Shown here: positions 56,841-64,000 of the stretch, one piece after another | How the letters are laid out: each line of letters begins with the position of its first letter | Numbering within the stretch: the first letter of the stretch is position 1 | DNA from: Celeribacter neptunius | GTDB lineage: Bacteria; Pseudomonadota; Alphaproteobacteria; Rhodobacterales; Rhodobacteraceae | Assembly: GCF_900113955.1 (NCBI RefSeq) | Contig: NZ_FORH01000001.1 | Span: 550,395 to 614,394, forward strand | Length of the DNA: 64,000 nucleotides | Reading direction: 5' to 3' | Notes under the pieces: model-generated | The model's database searches: none | Told to the model about the DNA's origin: nothing | What the model saw: only the letters and a program-made list of their open reading frames with translations | Translations under genes and position numbers: made by a program

Positions 56841-57221
56841 TCAGGCATATTGCGCGATGCCGTTGCCGAGCGACCAGTTCACCTTGTCCACCTCGGTCAG
56901 ATTGATGAAAACGTCCTCCGGGCGAAGGCCGGGCGCCTCCCCAAGCAGGTCAACGATCCGCCGGAACAGGGCCTTTTTCTGCTCGTCCGTGCGTGTGTTG
57001 TTCGCGGTGATGCAGATGAACACCAGATCGTCGCTGCGCGCGATATCCAGATAAGAGGCGCCATAGCGGAAATTGGCGGCCTCATGTTCGGTGATGACCA
57101 TGAACTGATCGTCCTCGGGCACGTCGAACACCTCGGTCATCGCACGATAAAGCCCGTCGAAGATCGCCTGTCGGTAGCTGTCGGGTTTTCCGGCGCGCAG
57201 TGAGATATGGAGCAGTGGCAT
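56841..57221 (-). CDS. Tautomerase-superfamily protein (malonate semialdehyde decarboxylase-like)
   Basis: The 126-residue protein starts MPLLHISLRAGKPDSYRQAI, so Pro-1 is free after Met removal, as in the tautomerase superfamily. Asp37 (numbered without Met) in VPEDDQFMV matches the catalytic Asp of malonate semialdehyde decarboxylase (MSAD), and NNTRTDEQKKALF gives the position of one MSAD arginine, while the second is Asn. NWSLGNG near the end matches NWSFG-type segments. The reaction is unknown. It is divergent from a LysR gene. Confidence 0.88.
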   Translation of the reverse strand: MPLLHISLRAGKPDSYRQAIFDGLYRAMTEVFDVPEDDQFMVITEHEAANFRYGASYLDIARSDDLVFICITANNTRTDEQKKALFRRIVDLLGEAPGLRPEDVFINLTEVDKVNWSLGNGIAQYA

Positions 57222-57284
57222 TCTAGGGGTCCTTTCTGAAGGGTACGAAAGCCATGTTAGACGCGCCGAATTATTTTGGTATCC

Positions 57285-57300
57285 TATCCATTCCTATTTC
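57285..57300. promoter_or_regulatory. Candidate operator shared by two LysR-tautomerase intergenic regions
   Basis: TATCCATTCCTATTTC lies between the tautomerase (start 57221) and LysR (start 57318) genes. A near-identical string (TATCCATTCTATTTTC) is found at 60747-60762 in the other LysR-tautomerase gap. The match is inferred to be a regulator site. Confidence 0.5.
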
Positions 57301-57317
57301 AGTGATGAGGATTTGAA

Positions 57318-58175
57318 ATGATGAAAGCCCCTCTCGATCTGGATGCGGTGAGGGCCTTTGTCCGGATCGCCGAACTTGGCAGCTTTACCCGTGCCGCGGA
57401 GGCGATGCAGGTTTCGCAATCGGCCATCAGCCTGAAACTGAAGCGGTTGGAGGAGCGGCTGGGCTGCCGGCTTGTCGATCGCACCCCGCGTCACGTCGAT
57501 CTGACGCAGCAGGGCACGGGATTTCTGCAGCATGCGCGCACCCTGCTGGAGGCGCATGATCTTGCGCTGGCCACGGTGATCGAACCGCGCCAGCGCCTGA
57601 CCATTGGCATCAGCGACCATGTGGCGGGGCCGGAATTGCCGACGGTGATCGCCCGGATCAATGCCGAGGCACCGCAGCTGGTGATCGAAATTCAGATCGG
57701 GTCGTCGGATGCGCTGTTGCAGCAGTTCGACCGGCGCGAGCTGGATGTGGCGATCGTGCGCTTCGACGCGGATCGGGACGATGGGACAATCCTGTGCCGG
57801 GAAAGGATCGGCTGGTTTGCCGCCCCCGGCTGGCGCCATCGCGAGGGGCTGCCGCTGCCGCTGGCCACGATGCCCGATCCGTGCGGCATGCGAAAGCTGG
57901 CCTGCGAGACGCTGGATGCGGCGGGGATTGCCTGGCGCGAGGTCTTTGTCGGCGGCGGGGTTGCTGCCGTGTCGGCGGCTGTCATGGCGCGGCTCGGAAT
58001 TGCCGCCCTGTCGCCGCGCATGCTGCCGCCCGGGGCGGTCGATGTCGGCGCTGGGCTTGGGCTGCCGGCGCTGCCGCGCTTGCCCATCGCGCTGCATTCC
58101 CGGGCCACGACCGCAGATAGCCGCAGCGCAATCGACGCGCTGTCCTCGGCCTTCCGCAGCGCGGTGCGCGGGTAA
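57318..58175 (+). CDS. LysR-family regulator next to the MSAD-like tautomerase
   Basis: The 285-residue protein has DLDAVRAFVRIAELGSFTRA and AAEAMQVSQSAISLKLKRLE as the helix-turn-helix and a substrate domain from about 90 (LTIGISDHVAGPELPTVIAR). ATG at 57318 is followed directly by a second ATG. It is divergent from the tautomerase and probably controls it. The PLP decarboxylase follows on the same strand after 173 bp. Confidence 0.92.
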   Translation: MMKAPLDLDAVRAFVRIAELGSFTRAAEAMQVSQSAISLKLKRLEERLGCRLVDRTPRHVDLTQQGTGFLQHARTLLEAHDLALATVIEPRQRLTIGISDHVAGPELPTVIARINAEAPQLVIEIQIGSSDALLQQFDRRELDVAIVRFDADRDDGTILCRERIGWFAAPGWRHREGLPLPLATMPDPCGMRKLACETLDAAGIAWREVFVGGGVAAVSAAVMARLGIAALSPRMLPPGAVDVGAGLGLPALPRLPIALHSRATTADSRSAIDALSSAFRSAVRG

Positions 58176-58348
58176 CCTCGGCCGATGCCCGGCGCCGCTG
58201 TGGCCCATTGCAAATGGGGAGGGGCGGCGGTTTCAGCGGGAGGCAATCTGAGGACGACGCGCGCCTTTGCGCAAGAAACGGGTCGCCTCTTTCTGAACGG
58301 TCGCCCAAATTGAAAGCAAACTTTGATGAGACAGAAGAGTTTCCGAGA

Positions 58349-59776
58349 ATGGCGAAGCAAGACGAAACGACGATGTGGCCGCCCCAAGCCAGACGAAACG
58401 ACATACAGGACAAGCTGAACGGGATGCTTGTCGATGCCATCGACAGGATCCAGAAGGGGCCTGCGGCTCCGGCGGTCGATATCACGGACTTGCGGCGAAG
58501 GATCGGTCAGTTCGACTTTTCTGCGCCCGTCGCGGTCGAGACGGCCGCGCGCGATGTCATCGACCTGCTTGTGGCGGGCAACGTGCACATGATGCACCCG
58601 GGCTATATGGGGTTGTTCAACCCCAGCGTCGCGTTCCCGGGCATCCTCGCCGATCAGATCACCGCAACGATCAACCCACAGCTCGCGGTCTGGTCGCATG
58701 CGCCGGCGGCGGTGGAGATCGAGCGCTATACCATCAATGCCATCGCGGAACGGTTCGGCTGGACAGCGGTTCACACCGCAGGGCATTTCACCTCCGGCGG
58801 CGCCGAGGCGAATTACACGGCTCTCTTGATGGCGCTGACGGACAGGTTTCCTGCCTATGGGGAGGAGGGGGCACGCGGCATTCCGGGACAGCCGACCTGC
58901 TACGTCTCGGCCGAAAGCCATCTGGCCTGGCTCAAGATCGCGCATCAGGCCGGGATCGGCCGAAACGCTGTCCGGCTGGTGCCGACGGACGGGAGCGGCC
59001 GAATGGACGCGGATCGGCTGGCCGATATGATCGAGGCGGACGCGGCCGCCGGTCACATCCCGTTCTTCGTCGGCGCCACCGCCGGAACCACCAATGCCGG
59101 CATGATCGACCCGCTGGCCGACATCGCACGGCTCGCCGCCGGGCGGCTGTGGTTTCATGTCGATGCGGCTTGGGGTGGGGCGGCCATTCTCACGCCGCGA
59201 ACGAGTGACGCGCTGGACGGTATCAAACAGGCCGATACGCTCACACTCGACGCCCATAAATGGTTCGCCGTGCCGATGGGGGCGGGGATGCTGCTGACGC
59301 GGCACGAAGAGAGCCTGGCCCGGACCTTCCGGGTCGCGGCCAGCTATATGCCGGGGGAGACGGCGGAAACGCTCGATCCCTACACCCACAGCCTGCAGTG
59401 GTCCCGCAGGTTCATTGGCCTCAAGCTGTTCCTGTCGCTGGCCGCGCTGGGCTGGCAGGGCTACCGGCGCCATGTGGAGCACGCGATGGATATGGCGGCA
59501 CGTCTGAAGGCGCTGCTGGAGGCAGAGCGGTGGTCCGTCGTCAATGACAGCCCGCTCGCGGTGCTGTGTTTTGTCGACGAGGACACTGGGCGGGAGCCCG
59601 GCGAGATCGCCCGCGAGGTTGTCGCGCAAGGCACAAGCTGGATCTCGGCGGCGCAGTTCGAGGGGCGGGCGGTTCTACGCGCCTGCATCACCAGTCATTT
59701 CACCGACGAAGCTGATCTTCAGGCGCTTCTGTCCGCTTTGAATAGGGCCCGCACCCGGTTGGCTGGGCAGGCCTGA
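58349..59776 (+). CDS. PLP-dependent decarboxylase (group II)
   Basis: The 475-residue protein belongs to the aromatic-amino-acid/glutamate decarboxylase family. HMMHPGYMGLFNPSVAFPGI is the substrate-channel start, HFTSGGAEANYTALLMALTD binds the cofactor phosphate, HVDAAWGGAAILTP holds the Asp for the pyridine N, and LDAHKWFAVPMGAGMLLT has the PLP lysine. It could act as an amino-acid decarboxylase or an aldehyde-forming relative. The start is unsure: 58349 or the ATG 8 codons later (MWPPQARR). Confidence 0.9.
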   Translation: MAKQDETTMWPPQARRNDIQDKLNGMLVDAIDRIQKGPAAPAVDITDLRRRIGQFDFSAPVAVETAARDVIDLLVAGNVHMMHPGYMGLFNPSVAFPGILADQITATINPQLAVWSHAPAAVEIERYTINAIAERFGWTAVHTAGHFTSGGAEANYTALLMALTDRFPAYGEEGARGIPGQPTCYVSAESHLAWLKIAHQAGIGRNAVRLVPTDGSGRMDADRLADMIEADAAAGHIPFFVGATAGTTNAGMIDPLADIARLAAGRLWFHVDAAWGGAAILTPRTSDALDGIKQADTLTLDAHKWFAVPMGAGMLLTRHEESLARTFRVAASYMPGETAETLDPYTHSLQWSRRFIGLKLFLSLAALGWQGYRRHVEHAMDMAARLKALLEAERWSVVNDSPLAVLCFVDEDTGREPGEIAREVVAQGTSWISAAQFEGRAVLRACITSHFTDEADLQALLSALNRARTRLAGQA

Positions 59777-59869
59777 CTGTCGGGGGGCGTTCCGGCACCG
59801 CGCCTCGCCATGTGCAAAGCCTGACATGGCGCGGTTTCGCAGTGTCGATGCGGAGCTGATCCCGGCGCG

Positions 59870-60742
59870 CTATCTCAAGTGCTCGATCAGCATGTCGCGG
59901 GCCTCGGCGACGAAGGCGGCCTCTCCCTGGCGCGGTGGCAGGAGGTGGAATTCCACATCTGGCAGAGCCGGAAGGGCAGATGTGTCGCTCAGGATCTTCA
60001 TGCCGTCGGGGATCGCGGATTCGTTCAGACAGGAGATCCCAAGCCCTGCCGACAATGCCAGATGAAGCCCGCCAATGCCGGAGGCGGAATGTGCGATCGT
60101 GTAGGGGATGGCGCGATCGTTCAGAGATTTTGTGATATACCGCTGCAACGAGCAGGTCGCGGGCAGCACCAGAAGCGGCAACTCGCGATCTGTTGGCAGT
60201 GTGAACGTCTCCTGCGTGATCCAGCGGAGCGGCTCGCGGCGCAATGAAGCGCGGCCGTGGCGCCCGGTTCGCGAGGATCGTTCCCCGTCCAGGATGTTCA
60301 TGGAGAGGCCGATATCGAACGTGCCCTTGTCGGCCTCTTCTTCGATATGGGCGCTTTTCAGGATCGAGACGTTGAGCTGCAGGCGTGGAAATTCGTCGCG
60401 TAACCGTTTCAGGATCGCGGGCAGCGCCGCCGGGCGGAAATAGTCGGTGATCGCCAGCCGCAGCTGTCCGGCGAGTTGCGCGCCCTGCAGGTCACGATAG
60501 GCGGCTTCACTCAGAGCGAGGATTTTTCGGGCATGTTCCACCAGCCGTGCCCCGGCGGGGGTCAGACGCGCGCCGGACTTGCCCCGGATCAGCAGCGGTT
60601 TGCCGCAGGCGTCCTCGAGTTTGCGGACTTGCTCGCTCACGGCTGATTGCGACCGGAACAGGCGTGGCGCAGCGGCGGAAAGGCTGCCTGTTTCGGCAAT
60701 GACCACCAGGGTGTTGAGCAATTGAAGGTCGAAATGCGCCAT
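59870..60742 (-). CDS. LysR-family regulator next to the second tautomerase
   Basis: The 290-residue protein has FDLQLLNTLVVIAETGSLSA and APRLFRSQSAVSEQVRKLED (helix-turn-helix), then a substrate domain (LRLAITDYFRPAALPAILKR). It is divergent from the tautomerase at 60851 and shares with the 57318 system the motif TATCCATTC. Confidence 0.92.
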   Translation of the reverse strand: MAHFDLQLLNTLVVIAETGSLSAAAPRLFRSQSAVSEQVRKLEDACGKPLLIRGKSGARLTPAGARLVEHARKILALSEAAYRDLQGAQLAGQLRLAITDYFRPAALPAILKRLRDEFPRLQLNVSILKSAHIEEEADKGTFDIGLSMNILDGERSSRTGRHGRASLRREPLRWITQETFTLPTDRELPLLVLPATCSLQRYITKSLNDRAIPYTIAHSASGIGGLHLALSAGLGISCLNESAIPDGMKILSDTSALPALPDVEFHLLPPRQGEAAFVAEARDMLIEHLR

Positions 60743-60746
60743 AATT

Positions 60747-60762
60747 TATCCATTCTATTTTC
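60747..60762. promoter_or_regulatory. Candidate operator, second copy
   Basis: TATCCATTCTATTTTC lies 4 bp before the LysR start at 60742. With the following CCGATAGATA it makes a TATC-N-GATA dyad, the sort of imperfect palindrome LysR proteins bind. It matches 57285-57300 with a one-base shift in the middle. Confidence 0.5.
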
Positions 60763-60850
60763 CGATAGATATTTCCATATATTCCCGTTTTTCAAGTGGA
60801 ATGCGTGCACGTATGGTCGCCTCACCGATCATTTCCAACGAGGTTACACC

Positions 60851-61273
60851 ATGCCAGGCATCATCCTGACCCATTCCGGGCTGCCCGATCCGGCGCAGGC
60901 CGACGCGCTTGCCGCCGAATTGGCGGAGCTGACATGCAGATACTTGAAGAAAGAGCGCGGCCGGACCATGGTCATGCTGCGCCACCAGCCGAAAGATCAG
61001 TGGTACATCGCCGGCACATCGCTCGAAAAGGATGGGAGAAATTCCTTCCGGCTCGAAGTCTCCATCACCGAGGAGACCAACACCAAGGACGAGAAGGCCG
61101 CGTTCCACAAAGCTGCGTTTGCCTTGCTGTCCGAACGGTTGGGGAACTTGCATCCGCATTCCAACGTGCATGTCATCGACTGTCGCGCCACCTCATACGG
61201 CTATGGGGGTGTGACGCAGGAATGGCGGTATCAGCAGGGCTCTGAGGGCCTCGTCGCACAAGCCGGGGAATAG
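60851..61273 (+). CDS. Tautomerase-superfamily protein
   Basis: The 140-residue protein begins MPGIILTHSGLPDPAQADAL, so Pro-1 is exposed after Met loss. It continues with ELTCRYLKKERGRTMVMLRH and TSLEKDGRNSFRLEVSITEE, resembling 4-oxalocrotonate/MIF-type units. YGYGGVTQEWRYQQ ends the fold. It is longer than 4-OT (62 residues), like fused tautomerases. The reaction is unknown. Confidence 0.8.
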   Translation: MPGIILTHSGLPDPAQADALAAELAELTCRYLKKERGRTMVMLRHQPKDQWYIAGTSLEKDGRNSFRLEVSITEETNTKDEKAAFHKAAFALLSERLGNLHPHSNVHVIDCRATSYGYGGVTQEWRYQQGSEGLVAQAGE

Positions 61274-61687
61274 CCGCTTTCCCTTTCCCGTTCCCCGGAA
61301 CACCGTTCTCCAATGGGATCTGTGACAGCTATGTCGGGTGGGGGCACTGCGGCTGTGTGGCTTTGGGGCCCGGCGATCTGGCGATTGAAGGCGCGGGCCA
61401 TGAGGCGTTGTCCCAAGCGCCTCAGACCGTGCATCTTCGGTGTCGCGCCCGATCGCCATGGGCTGCGGAGGGGCGGAGGCGCTCAGCCCCTGCAGCGTGC
61501 CAGGTTTGACTGTCCTTTCGCGCGCGTCTTTCTCCAGGGGGGGGGGGCGCCGCGGGGCATCTGTTAAAAGGCTTCGTCTCATGATAGACGCTGCCTTTGC
61601 GCATCCCCCGTGCATCTGTGCTGGAACTCGCATCTTTGCGTCTGCGTGTGGTGATCGAGCCATGTTGGCCTGCTCATTTGGTCCGGA
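61274..61687. other. Intergenic region before dusA
   Basis: These 414 bp hold no gene I can support. A run of eleven G lies at 61537-61547. The rest is GC-rich with no clear hairpin. It marks the border between the accessory region and core genes. Confidence 0.5.
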
Positions 61688-62716
61688 ATGAGCGAAAAGG
61701 AGACGGACGAGAAATGCTTGAAAATGGCTGATATGAATAAAAATCAAGAATTATCAAAGGCCTCTCGCCTGTCCGTGGCGCCGATGATGGATTGGACCGA
61801 TCGGCATTGCCGTTATTTTCATCGGCTGATGTCGCGGCGGGCTTTGCTCTATACGGAGATGGTGACGGCGCCGGCTTTGGTGCGCGGCGGGGCCTTGCAT
61901 CTGCTCGATTTCAATCCGGAAGAACATCCGGTGGCGCTGCAGCTCGGCGGATCTGAGCCGGAAGAGCTGAAAGCCGCGACCAAGTTTTGCGTCGATCACG
62001 GCTATGACGAGGTCAATCTCAATGTCGGCTGTCCCTCGGACCGGGTGCAGTCGGGGGCCTTTGGTGCGGTCCTGATGAAATCGCCGGATCTTGTGGCCGA
62101 TTGTGTCGCCGCGATGCAGGAGGCGGCGGGCGAGGTGCCGGTGACGGTGAAATGCCGGATCGGGGTCGATGATCAGGCGCCCTCCGAAGTCCTGCCCGAT
62201 TTCCTCTCGAAAATGCAGGCGGCGGGCGTAGCGCGGATCACGGTGCATGCGCGCAAGGCCTGGCTGGACGGGCTGTCTCCCAAGGAAAACCGTGATATCC
62301 CGCCTCTGGATTATGATCTGGTGCATGCGATGAAACGGGAGTTTCCCGATCTGCACCTGTCCTTGAACGGCGGCATTCAAAGCCTTGATATGGTGGAAGA
62401 AGAACTTTCCCACATGGACGGGGTGATGGTCGGGCGTGCGGCCTATCATCAGCCTTACGACATTCTGGGGCAGGCGGATCAGCGGATCTTTGGCGATCCG
62501 CGCGCGGCGCTCAGCCGTCACGAGGTGGCGCTGGCGATGGAGGATTACATCGGCCGCCATCTTGCGGCGGGCGGCAAGCTCGCGCAGGTCACCAAACACA
62601 TGCTCGGGCTCTTCGCCGGTCAGCCCGGGGCGCGGCGCTGGAAACGGGTGTTGTCCGAAGGCGCGCATAAGGACGGCGCCGGGTTTGAATTGGTGAAAGA
62701 GGCTTTGCCGGGGTAG
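61688..62716 (+). CDS. dusA: tRNA-dihydrouridine(20/20a) synthase DusA
   Basis: DusA reduces uridine 20 in the tRNA D-loop with FMN and NADPH. The 342-residue protein has LSVAPMMDWTDRHCRYFHRL, EMVTAPALVRGG, the catalytic cysteine in VNLNVGCPSDRVQSGAFGAV, ITVHARKAWLDGLSPKENRD and GGIQSL with the FMN phosphate site VMVGRAAYHQPYDIL. The start may be 61688 or 61724 (MADMNKNQ). AAGGAG lies within the longer form, so the first is not certain. Confidence 0.95.
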   Translation: MSEKETDEKCLKMADMNKNQELSKASRLSVAPMMDWTDRHCRYFHRLMSRRALLYTEMVTAPALVRGGALHLLDFNPEEHPVALQLGGSEPEELKAATKFCVDHGYDEVNLNVGCPSDRVQSGAFGAVLMKSPDLVADCVAAMQEAAGEVPVTVKCRIGVDDQAPSEVLPDFLSKMQAAGVARITVHARKAWLDGLSPKENRDIPPLDYDLVHAMKREFPDLHLSLNGGIQSLDMVEEELSHMDGVMVGRAAYHQPYDILGQADQRIFGDPRAALSRHEVALAMEDYIGRHLAAGGKLAQVTKHMLGLFAGQPGARRWKRVLSEGAHKDGAGFELVKEALPG

Positions 62717-62756
62717 GGGGCTATGAGCCCTTACCAGACATTGGTCACGAGGGCGT

Positions 62757-62847
62757 GCGCCTGACCGCCGGGACGGTCCGGCGCAGGCGCGGCGGCTTCG
62801 CCTCGTCCCGCGCCCAAAAGGTCAATGTCCGCTCCGTCCCGCAAAGC
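62757..62847 (+). repeat. Dispersed two-hairpin element, copy F
   Basis: Hairpin 1 (62757-62784) has the same arms as copy C. Hairpin 2 (62787-62813) has outer arms GCGCGG and CCGCGC with inner stem GGC-TTC-GCC, as in copy D. The tail CTCCGTCCCGCAAAGC at 62832-62847 is identical to the tail of copy E. It sits between the convergent dusA and RND genes. Confidence 0.8.
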
Positions 62848-62877
62848 GGACAAAGCTGCGCTTCGGGTCCTTCGCTC

Positions 62878-64000
62878 TTACTCCGCCGCTTCCTTGCCGC
62901 CGCCTTTGGGTGGTCTGCGTTTGAGTTTCTTGATCTTACCGGTTTCCGTCTGTTCCGCTTCCACCTCGACCATGCTCTCGGGCGTGGCAGGGGGCTGTTC
63001 AGCGGGGCGTTCGGGGGCTTTGGGGACCTCGGCTTGTCGCGGTGCAGCGCCTGCGGCCAGCGCGCGCGAAGACACGCGATGCGCATCAAAGCCTTCGGGG
63101 CCACCCCAAGCCGCCTCGCCAACGGGCCAGACGAATTCCGGGTTCCTGGCGCGTTTGGCTTCGCGCATCATCCGGTAATCCTCGGCGGCGCGGCTTTGCG
63201 AGCCGAACAGTGTCGCCAGACGCATGCTCAGGTGATGCACCCCGACCCAGAACCAGACCCGGAGCGCCAGCATGGCCGGGGTGAAAATCAGGGTCAGGAA
63301 GGTGGCAATGCCGAGGCCAAAAACGACGGCGGTGGCGAGATTGGTCCAGAATTGCGCCGTGGGCGCGTTGATCGTATAGCCGCCGTCGATGAAATCCAGA
63401 GACACCGCGAACATCATCGGCGTCAGGCCCGCCATGGTGGTGATCGTGGTCAGGAGCACGGGACGGATGCGGTCCTCGGCGGTGCGCACGATGGCCTCGA
63501 TCCGGGGCATGAAACGCGCGTATTCCTGATAGGTGTCAATCAGAACGATGTTGTTGTTCACCACGATGCCCGCCAAGGCCACGACGCCCGTCCCGGTCAT
63601 GATCATGCCGAAGGTCATGTCCATGACCATCAGACCGATGAGCACGCCGGCGGTCGACATGACCACGGCCAGAAGCACCAGAACCGAATTGTAGAAGCTG
63701 TTGAACTGCGCCAGCAAGATGATGAACATCAGCGCCAGCGCGGCCCCGAAGGCCTTGCCCAGAAAGGCGCCGGTTTCCTTTTGCTCCTCGTCGTCGCCGG
63801 TCCATTCCCAGGAAACGCCCTGGGGCAGGGTGGCGTCCTCTTCGAGCCAGGTTGTGAGCGTCTCGATCCGCTCGGTGGGGGTGATCGTGACCCCGTCTTC
63901 ACGGGTCAACCCGCTGTCCACCGCCGCTTTCACATCGTAATAGCGTTGTTGATCATAGCGCGAGATCGAGGCGAGTTTCTCGACCGGTTTGCGGGTGATG
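62878..64000 (-). CDS. RND-family efflux transporter, C-terminal part (runs off the window)
   Basis: About 374 codons of the end of an inner-membrane RND pump are present, and the frame continues off the right edge. ALMFIILLAQFNSFYNSVLV and TGTGVVALAGIVVNNNIVLI are the transmembrane helices with the NN(N) motif that replaces or accompanies the proton-relay residues. IRPVLLTTITTMAGLTPMMF and GIATFLTLIFTPAMLAL follow. An unusual basic/acidic tail of about 110 residues (QAEVPKAPERPAEQPPATPE … KKLKRRPPKGGGKEAAE) extends into the cytoplasm. The substrate class (drugs or other) is not evident. Confidence 0.92.
   Translation of the reverse strand, partial: ITRKPVEKLASISRYDQQRYYDVKAAVDSGLTREDGVTITPTERIETLTTWLEEDATLPQGVSWEWTGDDEEQKETGAFLGKAFGAALALMFIILLAQFNSFYNSVLVLLAVVMSTAGVLIGLMVMDMTFGMIMTGTGVVALAGIVVNNNIVLIDTYQEYARFMPRIEAIVRTAEDRIRPVLLTTITTMAGLTPMMFAVSLDFIDGGYTINAPTAQFWTNLATAVVFGLGIATFLTLIFTPAMLALRVWFWVGVHHLSMRLATLFGSQSRAAEDYRMMREAKRARNPEFVWPVGEAAWGGPEGFDAHRVSSRALAAGAAPRQAEVPKAPERPAEQPPATPESMVEVEAEQTETGKIKKLKRRPPKGGGKEAAE

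Overview
The window is high-GC DNA with the gene content of a marine-type alphaproteobacterium of the Rhodobacteraceae/Roseobacter group. Pointers are the F1-ATPase zeta inhibitor next to purC, an RNase E with a long acidic insertion in its S1 region, a methionine synthase apparently split over separate genes, a DctB/DctD pair whose regulator lacks GAFTGA, and SelO, PurS and DUF1638 proteins of alphaproteobacterial type. The genus cannot be fixed from this sequence.

From 0 to 41 kb the DNA looks like core chromosome. It holds enolase with a small membrane protein, an isolated HNH nuclease in visibly lower-GC DNA, transporters and small enzymes (EamA, PhzF, DUF1697, NhaP), SelO, a nucleoside hydrolase and SufE. 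A corrinoid/one-carbon block (DUF1638, corrinoid protein, radical SAM, homocysteine methyltransferase) is followed by an MprF-like protein and purC-purS. A Ca-binding-repeat plus Hint protein lies on the opposite strand between purS and purQ. Then come dctB-dctD, rne, ccdA, a hydrolase-P450 pair, and a tightly overlapping cysK-mscS-alaX operon followed by tRNA-Ser(GGA).

From 41 to 61 kb the region looks accessory. A thiamine cluster (thiC-thiM-thiE facing thiD) is bracketed by two TPP riboswitches reading toward each other, with a Nudix remnant between one riboswitch and thiD. Next are two LysR genes and a decayed stretch: a gntR fragment fused by deletion to the back half of an MFS transporter gene, and a class A beta-lactamase whose signal peptide and mature domain are in different frames. 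After that comes a regulator-rich catabolic-looking island with an MFS exporter, three LysR regulators, two Asp-nucleophile alpha/beta hydrolases, two proline-1 tautomerases and a PLP decarboxylase. Core genes (dusA, an RND pump) resume at 61.7 kb.

The most unusual feature is a dispersed intergenic element seen at 4.8, 9.1, 12.8, 21.0, 32.7 and 62.8 kb. It has two adjacent hairpins whose stems keep pairing through compensatory changes. Three copies also have an inverted half-site about 80 bp away, and several have a common tail motif. I do not recognise it as a named family. The summary and entries rest on reading the sequence and recalling protein families; no database search was run.
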